A stretch of DNA of 64,000 nt from Sulfuricaulis sp. (GTDB lineage: Bacteria > Pseudomonadota > Gammaproteobacteria > Acidiferrobacterales > Sulfurifustaceae): assembly GCF_024653915.1 (NCBI RefSeq), contig NZ_JANLGY010000003.1:1-64000 (forward strand), given 5' to 3'. Below, piece after piece: positions 20,637-29,410 of the stretch. The notes under the pieces were generated by a model that did not search any database, was not told where the DNA came from, and saw nothing but the letters and a program-made list of their open reading frames with translations. Positions within the stretch are counted from its first letter, which is position 1; every line of letters starts with the position of its first letter. The position numbers were made by a program, and so were the translations under genes.

Positions 20637-21587
20637 ATGCCGATATCAGGCGTTGAACCACTGAAAAATCCGGGAAAATCTCCACGCACCGATTTGGTGC
20701 AGGTGATTAACCGTGCCGGCGAAGTGGTTTTGGGTAAAGAGCCCCAGATTCGTCTCGCCATTGCCTGTCTGCTGGCGCGCGGCCATTTGCTGATCGAGGA
20801 CCTCCCGGGGGTCGGCAAAACCACCCTGGCCCATGTGCTGGCCAAGGTGCTGGGGCTGCATTTCCAGCGCATCCAGTTCACTGCCGATCTGCTGCCGGCG
20901 GATATTCTGGGCGTGTCCATTTACCAGACGGATTCCAAAGACTTTGTCTTTCATCCCGGACCGGTTTTTTCGCAACTGGTGCTGGCCGATGAAATAAACC
21001 GCACCACCCCCAAGACCCAGAGCGCGCTGCTTGAGGCCATGGAAGAGCGCCAGGTCACGGCCGACGGCGTGACCCATAAACTGCCGCATCCGTTTTTCGT
21101 GATCGCCACGCAGAATCCGCATCACCTGATCGGGACATTTCCGCTGCCTGAGTCACAACTCGATCGCTTTCTCATGCGCATCGAGATGGGCTACCCCGAC
21201 CGCGCCGCCGAACGCGCCCTGCTCAAGGGTCGCGACCGGCGTGAGCTGCTCGAATTGCTGCAACCGGTGATCAGCGCTGACACGCTGGCCAGCCTGCAGC
21301 AATTGGTCGCGCGCGTGCACGTGGCCGATGCGCTCCTCGATTACGTGCAGAACCTGCTGGATGCCACGCGCCGCGCCGGTGAATTCGCCGAGGGTCTGTC
21401 ACCGCGTGCCGGCCTTTCACTGCTGGCCGCGGCGCGGGCCTGGGCGCTGCTGACGGGGCGTGACATGGTGCTGCCGGAAGACGTGCAGGCCGTTGCCCCC
21501 TCCGTCATCGGCCATCGACTGCGCCCAGCGGGCGGCGGTCGCGCGGCCAACATCAAGCGCCTGCTCGAATCCGTTCCCATCCCCTGA
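20637..21587 (+). CDS. MoxR-family AAA+ ATPase
   Basis: A 316-residue AAA+ chaperone-like ATPase. Walker A is GVGKTTLA (about 59-66), Walker B LVLADEINR (about 115-123), then PKTQSALLEAMEERQV, and sensor 1 in FFVIATQNP. The lid domain runs from about 200, with SPRAGLSLLAAARAWALL. Start at the ATG of 20637. Stop overlaps the DUF58 start by one base (TGATG), and the DUF58 and transglutaminase genes follow. This MoxR-DUF58-TgpA set is a common unit thought to assemble or activate membrane or periplasmic complexes; the exact substrate is unknown. Confidence 0.92.
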   Translation: MPISGVEPLKNPGKSPRTDLVQVINRAGEVVLGKEPQIRLAIACLLARGHLLIEDLPGVGKTTLAHVLAKVLGLHFQRIQFTADLLPADILGVSIYQTDSKDFVFHPGPVFSQLVLADEINRTTPKTQSALLEAMEERQVTADGVTHKLPHPFFVIATQNPHHLIGTFPLPESQLDRFLMRIEMGYPDRAAERALLKGRDRRELLELLQPVISADTLASLQQLVARVHVADALLDYVQNLLDATRRAGEFAEGLSPRAGLSLLAAARAWALLTGRDMVLPEDVQAVAPSVIGHRLRPAGGGRAANIKRLLESVPIP

Positions 21588-22492
21588 TGTCCGTCGCTGA
21601 AGTTGTTTTGGGGCGCCGCCAGCTGTTCATGCTGCCGACCCGATTCGGCCTGTTGTTCGCGCTGTTGCTGATGGTGCAACTGCTGGTGGCGATTAATTAC
21701 GGGAATGGTCTGGCTTACGCGCTGACGTTCCTGCTCGGTTCGCTCGCCGTGGTGTCCATGCTTTACACCCATCGCAACCTGTTCCGGCTGCGACTCAGCG
21801 CCAGCGCCTGTGCGCCGGTGTTTGCAGGGGAGGTCGCGATATTCAAGATACATATTACGAACGACAGCGACACGCCGCGTTTCGGTGTCGCGGTCATGCA
21901 CGCCAAAAAAGAAATCGGACGCGTGGACATAGCGGCGCGCAGCTCCGCCGACGTCAGCCTGAACGTTTCGGCCGTGAAGCGCGGCTGGCTCATGCTGCCG
22001 GAGGTAACCGTCACCACGCGATTTCCGTTGGGCCTGCTCTACTCCTGGTCGCGCCGTATAGCGCTTGACCATTTTTGCCTCGTTTACCCGCGGCCGGCAG
22101 ACCCGACACCGCGACAACCCCGCGAAGAGGAATCACTTGAATCCACGACAGGGATCAAGGCCGGTGGCGATGATTACATCGGCGCACGTGAATTCCAGCC
22201 GGGCGATTCGCCGCGTCACGTGGACTGGAAGGCGGTGGCGCGCGGCGAGCCCTGGCGCGTGAAACAGTTCGGGGCCGGCTATCAGGCCACGGTGTGGCTC
22301 GATTGGGACACGCTCGAAGTTCTCGACGCGGAATCGCGCCTGTCGGTGTTGACGCGCTGGGTGCTCGATGCCGAGCACGATGGGATGCTCTACGGATTGC
22401 GCTTGCCGGAACAGACGCTCAATCCTTCGAATGGCGAACCGCATCAGCACGAGTGTCTGAAACGCCTCGCGTTGTTTGGACTGAAACCATGA
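21587..22492 (+). CDS. DUF58 domain membrane protein
   Basis: A 301-residue protein. Two hydrophobic segments near the N-terminus (about residues 18-58) are followed by a soluble beta-rich region and a DUF58 core: GGDDYIGAREFQPGDSPRHVDWKAVARGEPWRVKQF. The family usually has a degenerate VWA fold and works with MoxR ATPases. The gene overlaps moxR by one base and tgpA by four (ATGA), so the three are translationally coupled. Confidence 0.88.
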   Translation: MSVAEVVLGRRQLFMLPTRFGLLFALLLMVQLLVAINYGNGLAYALTFLLGSLAVVSMLYTHRNLFRLRLSASACAPVFAGEVAIFKIHITNDSDTPRFGVAVMHAKKEIGRVDIAARSSADVSLNVSAVKRGWLMLPEVTVTTRFPLGLLYSWSRRIALDHFCLVYPRPADPTPRQPREEESLESTTGIKAGGDDYIGAREFQPGDSPRHVDWKAVARGEPWRVKQFGAGYQATVWLDWDTLEVLDAESRLSVLTRWVLDAEHDGMLYGLRLPEQTLNPSNGEPHQHECLKRLALFGLKP

Positions 22493-24471
22493 ATTCCGCG
22501 CCCGTCGATCGGCGCGTGCTGCTGAGCCTGATAGCGGCCGGTGCCATGGCCGTGGCGCCGCATAGCTTCGAACTGCCGCCCTGGATCATCGCTGTATTTG
22601 CCCTCGGCGGCGTCTGGCGTTATGGCATCGAGTTCCTCCGGTGGTACCGGCCGGGGGGTTTGGTCCGCTTCGGGCTGATGCTACTGCTCCTGGTGGCCGT
22701 GTTCCGGCAATTCCACACCCTGCTCGGGCGCGATCCCGGCATGGCGCTGCTGATCACGCTGATGGGTTTGAAATTTCTGGAGCTGAAAACGGCGCGCGAT
22801 TTTTTCGTGGGCCTATTCGTGTTCTACCTCATCATCCTCGGCAGTTTTCTCTACGGCCAATCGCTCTGGCTCGGCGGCTGGGCCTTGTTCGCGACGGCCG
22901 CGAGCACGGCCGCGTTGGTGCATCTGACACAGCCCACAGGCCTGGACATGTGGCGACGACTGCGACTGTCAGGAGCGATGCTGGCCAAGGCCGTGCCGCT
23001 CATGCTCATCGTCTACCTGTTGTTCCCGCGCATCAGCGGCACGCTCTGGGGCCTGCCCGCGGATGCCCACAGCGGCCTCACCGGCATGCCGGACTCGATG
23101 CAGCCGGGCAGCATCCGCCATCTGAGCGAATCTTCCGAGATCGCTTTCCGCGTCAGCTTCGACGGCACACCACCGCCGCTGCGTGAGCTCTACTGGCGCG
23201 GCCTGGTGCTGACGGATTTCGACGGACGCGGCTGGCAACGCAATGCCACGCAGGCGGCGAAACAAGAGGTATCTTTTTTTCCGCTCAATGAATCGGTGAG
23301 CTACCAAGTCACGCTCGAGGCTAGCAACAAGCCGTGGATGCCGGCGCTCGACCTGCCGGCCACCCGGCCCAAAGGCGCGCGCTATCATCCGGATTTCACG
23401 CTGGAACATCGCGCGCCGATCAGCGAGCGATTAAATTATTCTGTGACGTCCTATACCCGGTATCGGACCGGCGCGCTGGATGCGACGGAACATGCCGGTG
23501 CCTTGAGCCTGCCGCGCAACCTGGGTCCGCGCGTCCGCGCGCTGGCGGCACAATGGCAGCAGGAAAGTAGCGGTCCACTGCAGGTAGCACAGGCCGCGCT
23601 CGATTATTTCCGCCGCGAGAATTTCGTCTACACCCTGAGCCCGCCGCTGCTGGGCGATGATCCGGTGGATGAATTCCTGTTCGACACGCGCCGCGGTTTC
23701 TGCGAACACTATGCCTCGGCGTTCGTGGCACTCATGCGTGCCGCCGGCATTCCGAGCCGCGTCGTGGTCGGTTATCTCGGCGGCGAACTTAACACCGCGG
23801 GCAATTATATGATCGTGCGCCAGTCCGACGCCCATGCCTGGGCGGAGATCTGGCTGGCAGAGCGCGGCTGGGTGCGCGTGGACCCGACCGGGGCGATCGC
23901 CCCCGAACGCATCGAACTCGGGATCGACGCCGTACGCCGCCTGGAATTACAGGGCGTCGCTCTGGGCAGCCTGTCCAGCGAGGCGGTGCAGCGGGCCCTG
24001 GCCTTGGGCTGGTTCGAGTTCATCGCGCGCCATACGCGCTGGTACTGGGATTACACGAATCTTGCGTGGTATCGGTGGGTGGTGGACTACGGCAAAGAGC
24101 GCCAAGAGCGGTTTCTCACGTCACTGGGGCTGGATGATATTTCCTGGAGCCGGTTGACCGGCCTGCTGTTCGTCGGTGCACTGCTGGTCATGCTGGTTTA
24201 TGCGTTCTTATTGTTGCGCCCGAAAAAATCCGTCGATCCGGCACTGGCGCTTTATCTGCGCTTCTGCCGCCAGCTCGCGCGTGCCGGCATGGTGCGCGCG
24301 CCGCACGAAGGCGCCATCGACTTTGCGCACCGATGTGCACATCGCAGGCCGGACCTCAAGAATCGCATGGATGCGATCACCGAACATTATGTGCGCGTGC
24401 GTTATGGTCAACCAACCGGTGCGGACGAACTGCGCGCCTTCAAGCGTGAAGTAGCGACATTCAGGGTGTGA
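22489..24471 (+). CDS. tgpA: TgpA-like membrane transglutaminase
   Basis: A 660-residue inner-membrane protein. The N-terminal part (about 1-190) has several transmembrane helices (DUF3488-like). A periplasmic transglutaminase core follows with the triad Cys405 (RRGFCEHYASAF), His449 (DAHAWAEIW) and Asp465 (WVRVDPTGAI), and a further TM segment near 560-580 precedes a cytoplasmic tail. The ATG at 22489, overlapping the DUF58 stop, is chosen over an upstream start that would add about 65 residues of out-of-family sequence. TgpA is needed for growth in Pseudomonas; its substrate there is unsettled. Confidence 0.9.
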   Translation: MNSAPVDRRVLLSLIAAGAMAVAPHSFELPPWIIAVFALGGVWRYGIEFLRWYRPGGLVRFGLMLLLLVAVFRQFHTLLGRDPGMALLITLMGLKFLELKTARDFFVGLFVFYLIILGSFLYGQSLWLGGWALFATAASTAALVHLTQPTGLDMWRRLRLSGAMLAKAVPLMLIVYLLFPRISGTLWGLPADAHSGLTGMPDSMQPGSIRHLSESSEIAFRVSFDGTPPPLRELYWRGLVLTDFDGRGWQRNATQAAKQEVSFFPLNESVSYQVTLEASNKPWMPALDLPATRPKGARYHPDFTLEHRAPISERLNYSVTSYTRYRTGALDATEHAGALSLPRNLGPRVRALAAQWQQESSGPLQVAQAALDYFRRENFVYTLSPPLLGDDPVDEFLFDTRRGFCEHYASAFVALMRAAGIPSRVVVGYLGGELNTAGNYMIVRQSDAHAWAEIWLAERGWVRVDPTGAIAPERIELGIDAVRRLELQGVALGSLSSEAVQRALALGWFEFIARHTRWYWDYTNLAWYRWVVDYGKERQERFLTSLGLDDISWSRLTGLLFVGALLVMLVYAFLLLRPKKSVDPALALYLRFCRQLARAGMVRAPHEGAIDFAHRCAHRRPDLKNRMDAITEHYVRVRYGQPTGADELRAFKREVATFRV

Positions 24472-24629
24472 CGGGGACTATCTTCTGTTGTTTCACTTTC
24501 CGATGCAGGAAATGTGAGAGCGCCGTAAGCCGATGAGCTGAAAGACTAATCTACTAATACATTACCCGTTTGGGGCCATACCAACAATATGAACGGTTCG
24601 GCAGCTGATGTAACTGTGGCAAAACTCCC

Positions 24630-24863
24630 CTAAGCTTTATCAGAAGTGCTGACCTGTTTTTCGTTAGTGGTCGCCGATTTCTCTTCCGATGCGGCTGTCG
24701 TGTCGTCACTCAAAAAATGCGAGTCTTCTCGAGGTACGAAAGATAGACTTCCAATTTGGATAACTGGTGAAGAGGTCCGGTTTCCGGCTGGACCGTGCTT
24801 AGGCCTTTCGACTTTCTGCTCCAAGAGATCATCTAGAGAAATTGCTGTATTTGCTTTGGTCAT
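24630..24863 (-). CDS. small hydrophilic protein of unknown function
   Basis: A 77-residue protein, not recognised. The ATG at 24863 (MTKANTAISLDDLLEQK) is chosen because GGAGG lies 8 bp upstream. The N-terminal half has a short IQIGSLSFVPREDS segment; the C-terminal third is Ser/Thr/Glu/Lys-rich and probably disordered. It is the last gene of the AT-rich island, 50 bp after the two-TM protein and in the same orientation. A direct repeat ACGATAT, 22 bp apart, lies just upstream (about 24875-24905). Reality of the gene rests on the RBS and island context. Confidence 0.55.
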   Translation of the reverse strand: MTKANTAISLDDLLEQKVERPKHGPAGNRTSSPVIQIGSLSFVPREDSHFLSDDTTAASEEKSATTNEKQVSTSDKA

Positions 24864-24913
24864 CGCGCTGGCCTCCAATATCGTAAATCGAGATACAGTA
24901 TATCGTGATTGAT

Positions 24914-25993
24914 TTATGCTTTCTCAAGCTTGTTTCGTAACATCAACAGCTCCCCCATTACCGCCGTAAAAGGAGCAAGCAGAGGGAAAAAAAGCTTGAA
25001 CGCATCCGGACCGCGAAGCATGTTTGTGTGGTTTCGATGCATATTCAAAACGCCTAACGGCATCGTGTTATCGGTTGTTTTAGGGTTTGGAATTGGAATG
25101 GAAACAAAACTCTTGATTCGTAGCGCTTTATCGCTTGAAAAATACCTACGAACTGCTTCTACCACTGAATTTGAGAAATCCCCGTGATCTGCGCACCAAT
25201 CCGCTAATTCAGTCGCGTCTTTAAAGTGCGATGGACCGTTTTGCCAGAATGTAAGGGGGGCGCCTGGAAGCTGGCGAAATTTTCCGTGCTCAGATACCTC
25301 TAGTTTTTCGACGGGTAACGCGAAAGGATCAAGATTTGCATCTGGGGCGCGCTCCCCAGGCTCGTTTGCTACTGATAATGTGGGTATCAATTCTAGATAT
25401 CCTTGGAGGGTAGCTGGATCACGATCAAAAAACTTCAGCATTGCCGTAAGCCGTTCCCGCTCCTTATCGTTCAGAGCATTCCTATCTCGGTAGATCATGA
25501 TATTTGTGGCGTAACGTGTATTCGGAGGAACTCCATCAAATTCGATACCCAAGTAGACAATATTTTGGAGGATTACCCGTATTGCCTCTTCTAGCTGATC
25601 GGTAGTGACGGTATTAATGTTAAGTACTGAACGAGCAACTTTGCGGCAGTCGCCATATCTTTTTGACCACAGACTGAGAAATCCTTCTGGAGGCAGTGTC
25701 TTGATTAGCGCTTCTAGCGAAGAAGACTGTTTAATCAAATTGTTTTGGGCATCCTGTACGCTTCTGTCCGTCGCCCACTGCCGCCCAAAAAAAAGCACGG
25801 CAAAGGTTATAACTGTTAACCAAAAATAAACGGCGTGAGGTGCAAACTCCGTTTGTGGCCCAAATTTGAATGGAATCGATTGTTTGATCGCGTCTGTATA
25901 GATCGATCCGAGCAGCCCAGCGATTACGCTAATTACTGTGACTGCAACAGCGAATAGCGGATGATTACCGACAGTGAACAGCCATTTTCGCAT
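24914..25993 (-). CDS. two-TM membrane protein with GAF-like cytoplasmic domain
   Basis: A 359-residue protein, function unknown. Two transmembrane helices lie near residues 13-33 and 53-70, then a long helical linker (about 75-110). The C-terminal 240 residues have features of a GAF-like ligand-binding fold: ILQNIVYLGIEFDG, NTRYATNIMIYRD, and late strands FVSIPIPNP and PLGVLNMHRN followed by an amphipathic helix. GAF assignment is my inference. The ATG at 25993 has AAAGGTGA about 8 bp upstream. It follows the adenine methyltransferase gene by 68 bp on the same strand. Base composition is more AT-rich than flanking core genes, suggesting acquisition. Confidence 0.7.
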   Translation of the reverse strand: MRKWLFTVGNHPLFAVAVTVISVIAGLLGSIYTDAIKQSIPFKFGPQTEFAPHAVYFWLTVITFAVLFFGRQWATDRSVQDAQNNLIKQSSSLEALIKTLPPEGFLSLWSKRYGDCRKVARSVLNINTVTTDQLEEAIRVILQNIVYLGIEFDGVPPNTRYATNIMIYRDRNALNDKERERLTAMLKFFDRDPATLQGYLELIPTLSVANEPGERAPDANLDPFALPVEKLEVSEHGKFRQLPGAPLTFWQNGPSHFKDATELADWCADHGDFSNSVVEAVRRYFSSDKALRIKSFVSIPIPNPKTTDNTMPLGVLNMHRNHTNMLRGPDAFKLFFPLLAPFTAVMGELLMLRNKLEKA

Positions 25994-26061
25994 CTGTCAC
26001 CTTTGCGCGTAACACAAATCCTATGCGTCTCTTAAATTAGCATAGCTCCGTGGACAACGAT

Positions 26062-26712
26062 TTACGGCGTGGCCCGGCGAGCTCCCAATTGTGAGTGATT
26101 TGCATAGGTCGGCCAATCCGGATGATATTTCTCGGCCTGGTTTCCCCATGCGACCCAATTTGGGCGAGTTCCGCGGGCAAACAGCTCTAAAAAGGGTCCC
26201 CAACTGCACGCCTCAATGAGGTCGTAGAGTTCATCCGGCTTGCGCGAATGCTCACGCTTTTGCGTCTTTATGATGTTTACTTGGCGGCGACCAGGAGCAA
26301 GGGTCCTGGCATTCTTGCCCTTCACCCCAAATAGGACTATTTCGGTTGTGTTCCGAAAATAGAATCCTACGCCGCGCCCGTCCGGCCCGCCATCCTTACG
26401 GATCTTGTGCCATACAATGTTCGATTTGTATTGGAATCCCCACGCTTCCATGACGCGCAGGCCCTCGGCGAGTAAAGCGTTCGGCACCCATAGGTAAAGG
26501 TGCGCTGTATCTCCGGTGAGCTGCGCAACGGGTAGAGCGAGAATCTCATCGAGCCTCATCGTGCCGTACCGCGATAGACGCTTGTGCTCAGGCGCCATCT
26601 TCCCGGTGCGATTCGTGAATTGCCATGGCGGGTCCGCCAGAAAGGTTGAGAACTTTCGGCCCTTCGCGAATCTCAGCAAATTTTCGTTTGCAGTTTCTTT
26701 GCCGCCAGACAT
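26062..26712 (-). CDS. MT-A70-family N6-adenine methyltransferase (modification subunit)
   Basis: A 216-residue SAM-dependent methyltransferase. The catalytic DPPW motif is residues 27-30 (FSTFLADPPWQF). Further MT-A70 features are YLWVPNALLAEGLRVMEAWGF, NIVWHKIRK and a C-terminal SAM-binding region with ARKPDELYD-like HSRKPDELYDLIE and FLELFARG. It is expected to make m6A in DNA. It starts 4 bp after the endonuclease stop, with a GAGAGGTGA ribosome-binding site overlapping that stop, so the two are translationally coupled as a restriction-modification pair. An RNA substrate or orphan role is less likely because of the coupling. Confidence 0.85.
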   Translation of the reverse strand: MSGGKETANENLLRFAKGRKFSTFLADPPWQFTNRTGKMAPEHKRLSRYGTMRLDEILALPVAQLTGDTAHLYLWVPNALLAEGLRVMEAWGFQYKSNIVWHKIRKDGGPDGRGVGFYFRNTTEIVLFGVKGKNARTLAPGRRQVNIIKTQKREHSRKPDELYDLIEACSWGPFLELFARGTRPNWVAWGNQAEKYHPDWPTYANHSQLGARRATP

Positions 26713-26716
26713 GGTT

Positions 26717-27337
26717 TCACCTCTCGATTTGTTTTGTCGATATTCCGAAAGCTAACACTGGACAACCGCCACTGCGCCCCGCTTCGAGTCGCGGGATCAG
26801 TTGATCCCATCGGGTCGTGCTGGCACCAAACTTCGCTTTAAGTGGGCGCTCCTTACCGTCGCTGCCTACCACGTTGCCCAGAGTTGCAAACCACGGGTCT
26901 AGATCAGGGCCTCGAGTAACCAAGACGCCGACGCTCAATCGCCCGTACTCGAAAAAGGCGCGGAAAGCAGATAGATCGCGGTCGAACGTCTGATCCTTGC
27001 TGTTCCATTCAAAATCGAAAGCCACGCGGTTTTTGATGAAATCGACCCAATGCGTGTCCACCTGCACTTCGGTCGCATCAACAACCAGTTTCGCGTTTAG
27101 TGTTTGTTCTACCCACTTCAACGGGCGCAGTAAGGTATCAAACTTCTTGGTGATGATACTTTCGCTGCCTCCTGGCATCTTTACGTCCTCGACAGTGAAT
27201 CGAAATTCCCGAAGAGCATTACAGAGTTCATCAAGCTCCTCAGGAAACTCAATCCGCAATATTGCTGCTGCATGCCGATGGTCATAAATCTCGTAGAGCG
27301 CCTGGATGTCCTTCGGAATATGGTCCTGCCAAATCAC
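26717..27337 (-). CDS. type II restriction endonuclease, BglII/BstYI-like
   Basis: A 206-residue protein with a PD-(D/E)xK-type core resembling the BglII/BstYI family. The sequence TEVQVDTHWVDFIKNRVAFD then FEWNSKDQTFDRDLSAFR places candidate catalytic residues at Asp99, Glu110 and Lys114, followed by GRLSVGVLVTRG. The start is the GTG at 27337, with AGGGG about 8 bp upstream. BglII and BstYI cut AGATCT and RGATCY; whether this enzyme has the same specificity cannot be read from sequence. It sits between a MerR-type regulator and the methyltransferase. Family assignment is from recalled motif pattern. Confidence 0.75.
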   Translation of the reverse strand: MIWQDHIPKDIQALYEIYDHRHAAAILRIEFPEELDELCNALREFRFTVEDVKMPGGSESIITKKFDTLLRPLKWVEQTLNAKLVVDATEVQVDTHWVDFIKNRVAFDFEWNSKDQTFDRDLSAFRAFFEYGRLSVGVLVTRGPDLDPWFATLGNVVGSDGKERPLKAKFGASTTRWDQLIPRLEAGRSGGCPVLAFGISTKQIER

Positions 27338-27387
27338 CTTTGTCCCCTTTGATTAACGCAGCAGCGAAATGTCACTAGCCAAAATTG

Positions 27388-27870
27388 CTAGCCACTTCGA
27401 ACGCGATAATTAAATTCGCCGGTGTTTCTCCGTACTGTTTTTACATCCAACTGCTTAAGCACCTCGCTCTTAACCTTCTCAAGCTCAACTACAAAGGCAA
27501 ACGAAAATTGTCCTGTGATGAGTTCCTCTACCGAATGACTACCTCGTCGGAAATAAATCTTGCGTCCGTTAGTTATCAGATGAGTACCCGGCAGTGAATC
27601 GGGCGTGATATCCGGATGGTGCTTTCTCAAGGATTGCAGTGCGCGCTTGAGACGTAACACGGAGATGCCGGCATTAAGCAGGCGCGCAATGGATCGCAGT
27701 AAGACTACATCCCCAAAACTGTAGTGCCGCCGGCATCCTTTGCCTCGTTTACATGCCATCGTTGGCTCCGAAATTTTCGTTCGGCAAAGATAATCCAACA
27801 TCGTTCGCGTAAGCCCACTTAAGCGTGCAGCCTCATTAGCAGTGAAGAAGTTTTTGGCTTCAGTTTTCAT
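27388..27870 (-). CDS. MerR-type transcriptional regulator leading the R-M cassette
   Basis: A 160-residue DNA-binding protein. The N-terminal winged-helix reads FFTANEAARLSGLTRTMLDYLCRT (residues 8-31), RRHYSFGDVVLLRSIARLLNAGIS (48-70) and KRALQSLR. After about residue 90 the effector region differs from metal-type MerR proteins: no conserved Cys set, but a GRKIYFRRG / VEELITGQFSFAFVVEL segment. The ATG at 27870 is chosen because the palindromic operator lies just upstream and longer starts only add sequence across it. It is first in a colinear series with the endonuclease (50 bp downstream) and methyltransferase, so it probably controls them. Confidence 0.8.
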   Translation of the reverse strand: MKTEAKNFFTANEAARLSGLTRTMLDYLCRTKISEPTMACKRGKGCRRHYSFGDVVLLRSIARLLNAGISVLRLKRALQSLRKHHPDITPDSLPGTHLITNGRKIYFRRGSHSVEELITGQFSFAFVVELEKVKSEVLKQLDVKTVRRNTGEFNYRVRSG

Positions 27871-27877
27871 TAGTTTG

Positions 27878-27928
27878 TAGTTTAGCTCTAAACTATAAAT
27901 TATTCTTCTACCCTGCAATTAACGTCAA
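27878..27928 (-). promoter_or_regulatory. promoter and palindromic operator of the merR/R-M operon
   Basis: A perfect 8-bp inverted repeat with a 2-bp centre, TAGTTTAG-CT-CTAAACTA, covers 27878-27895, only 7 bp before the merR start codon. On the minus strand a -35 TTGACG (27923-27928) and a -10 AATAAT (27899-27904) are 18 bp apart, putting the predicted transcription start near 27892, inside the palindrome. A protein bound here would block initiation, so autorepression is inferred. Confidence 0.65.
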
Positions 27929-28053
27929 ATTGCGTGTTTTCCCTTAAATTTATGGGTTAATGCCCTTCAGTCGCGAGGTTCTACAGGAAAAATTTATAAT
28001 GGTTAAGGGGGTAAATGGATGGCCAGATGTCTTGGTAAGACTTTAATGGCTCA

Positions 28054-29400
28054 CTATTTCCCAATACAAAAGCTGGAAAAAATCCTTCCGAGCAAGTCAT
28101 CGGAGGTGAACTCACCGGTAATCTCGGACAGCGCCTGCTGCGCCAGTCGCAGCTCTTCCGCCAGCAGCTCTCCGGCGCGCGATTCCTTGAGCCGCACTTT
28201 TCCCTGGCCCAGACAATCCTGCGCGCGGCGGATGGCATCGAGATGACGCCGGCGCGCCATGAACGTGCCTTCGCCGGCGGGCTGAAAGCCCATGCATTCC
28301 TTCAAGTGCTGACGCAGGGCATCCATCCCCTCACCGGTTTTAGCGGACAAGGCGATTTCGATTTCATTCGTTGTTTTCCTCACCCCAGGCTGGCGACCGG
28401 TGAGATCAATTTTGTTGCGGATCACGGTGCGCGCAAGCCCGGCCGGAACATGCTGTAACACCTCGGCGGACGGCGCGTCGTGGGCGAAATCGTCCAGCAC
28501 CAGCAACACGCGGTCGGCGTGCACCATCTGTTCGCGCGCCCGGCGGATACCCTCGGATTCGATTTCGTCGCGCGACTCGCGCAGGCCGGCGGTGTCGACA
28601 ATGTGCAGCGGCATGCCGTCAATGTGTATGCGCTCGCGCAGCACGTCGCGCGTGGTACCGGGAATGGCGCTGACGATGGCGGTGTCGCGCGCGGCCAGTA
28701 CGTTCAGCAGGCTCGACTTGCCGGCGTTCGGCGGGCCGGCCAGCACCACCGTCATGCCGTCGTGCAACAACACGCCTTGCTGTGTGGAGGCCAAAAGAAT
28801 TGCCATGTCCTGTGCGAGCACATCGAGTTCCTGCTTCACGCGTGCATCGGCCAGAAAATCGATTTCTTCTTCCGGAAAATCAATCGCCGCCTCGACATAC
28901 AGGCGCAGCCGCGTGAGGCCTTCGACGAGCGCATACACCCGTTGCGAAAACTCGCCTTCGAGCGAGCGCAGCGCCGAGCGCGCGGCCGTCTCGGAACCGG
29001 CCTCGATGAGATCGGCCACGGCCTCGGCCTGCGCTAGGTCGAGTTTGCCGTTCAGGAACGCGCGCTCGGAAAATTCTCCCGGTCGCGCCACGTGTGCGCC
29101 GAGTTCGAGGGCGCGGTTGAGCACCATGTCGAGTACCACCGGCCCACCGTGGCCGTGCAGCTCGAGTACGTCCTCACCGGTAAAGGAATGCGGCGCGGGA
29201 AAGAACAGCGCCAGGCCCTGATCGAGCGCCTGTCTGGAAGCATCGAGAAAATTTTCAAAACTGGCATGGCGTGAGCGCGGAAGCTTGCCGAGCATACCCT
29301 CGGCGATGCGGCGTGTGGCGGGGCCGGAGATGCGCACGATACCGATACCACCGCGCCCGGGCGGTGTGGCTATCGCGGCAATGGTACGGGGATCAGCCAC
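28054..29400 (-). CDS. mnmE: tRNA modification GTPase MnmE
   Basis: GTPase that with MnmG forms cmnm5U34 on tRNA, 448 residues. From GTG at 29400 the protein reads (M)[25 protein letters not shown], aligning with the family start; the longer upstream frame overlaps yidC. The G domain has [20 protein letters not shown] and NKIDL; the C-terminus is [20 protein letters not shown] with the FCIGK motif. The start is 10 bp after the yidC stop. The sequence just beyond its 3' end starts the AT-rich island; this gene's 3' end is a known integration site for SGI1-type elements. Confidence 0.95.
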   Translation of the reverse strand: MADPRTIAAIATPPGRGGIGIVRISGPATRRIAEGMLGKLPRSRHASFENFLDASRQALDQGLALFFPAPHSFTGEDVLELHGHGGPVVLDMVLNRALELGAHVARPGEFSERAFLNGKLDLAQAEAVADLIEAGSETAARSALRSLEGEFSQRVYALVEGLTRLRLYVEAAIDFPEEEIDFLADARVKQELDVLAQDMAILLASTQQGVLLHDGMTVVLAGPPNAGKSSLLNVLAARDTAIVSAIPGTTRDVLRERIHIDGMPLHIVDTAGLRESRDEIESEGIRRAREQMVHADRVLLVLDDFAHDAPSAEVLQHVPAGLARTVIRNKIDLTGRQPGVRKTTNEIEIALSAKTGEGMDALRQHLKECMGFQPAGEGTFMARRRHLDAIRRAQDCLGQGKVRLKESRAGELLAEELRLAQQALSEITGEFTSDDLLGRIFSSFCIGK

Positions 29401-29410
29401 GGCCGCGCGA

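Noticed and set aside
22294-22488. Upstream-extended start for the TgpA-like protein
   Set aside because: The extra residues lie inside the DUF58 gene in another frame; the ATG at 22489 overlaps the DUF58 stop and matches the family start.
24875-24905. Possible LexA-type box (CTGTATCTCGAT) upstream of the 77-residue gene
   Set aside because: The second half-site ACAG is absent, so the site does not meet the LexA pattern; only an ACGATAT direct repeat remains.
27930-28075. attL/attR-type direct repeat of the mnmE 3' end around the island
   Set aside because: I looked for a second copy of the TTTTGTATTGGGAAATAG sequence near 24.5-24.6 kb and near 27.95 kb and found none; no integrase gene is present.
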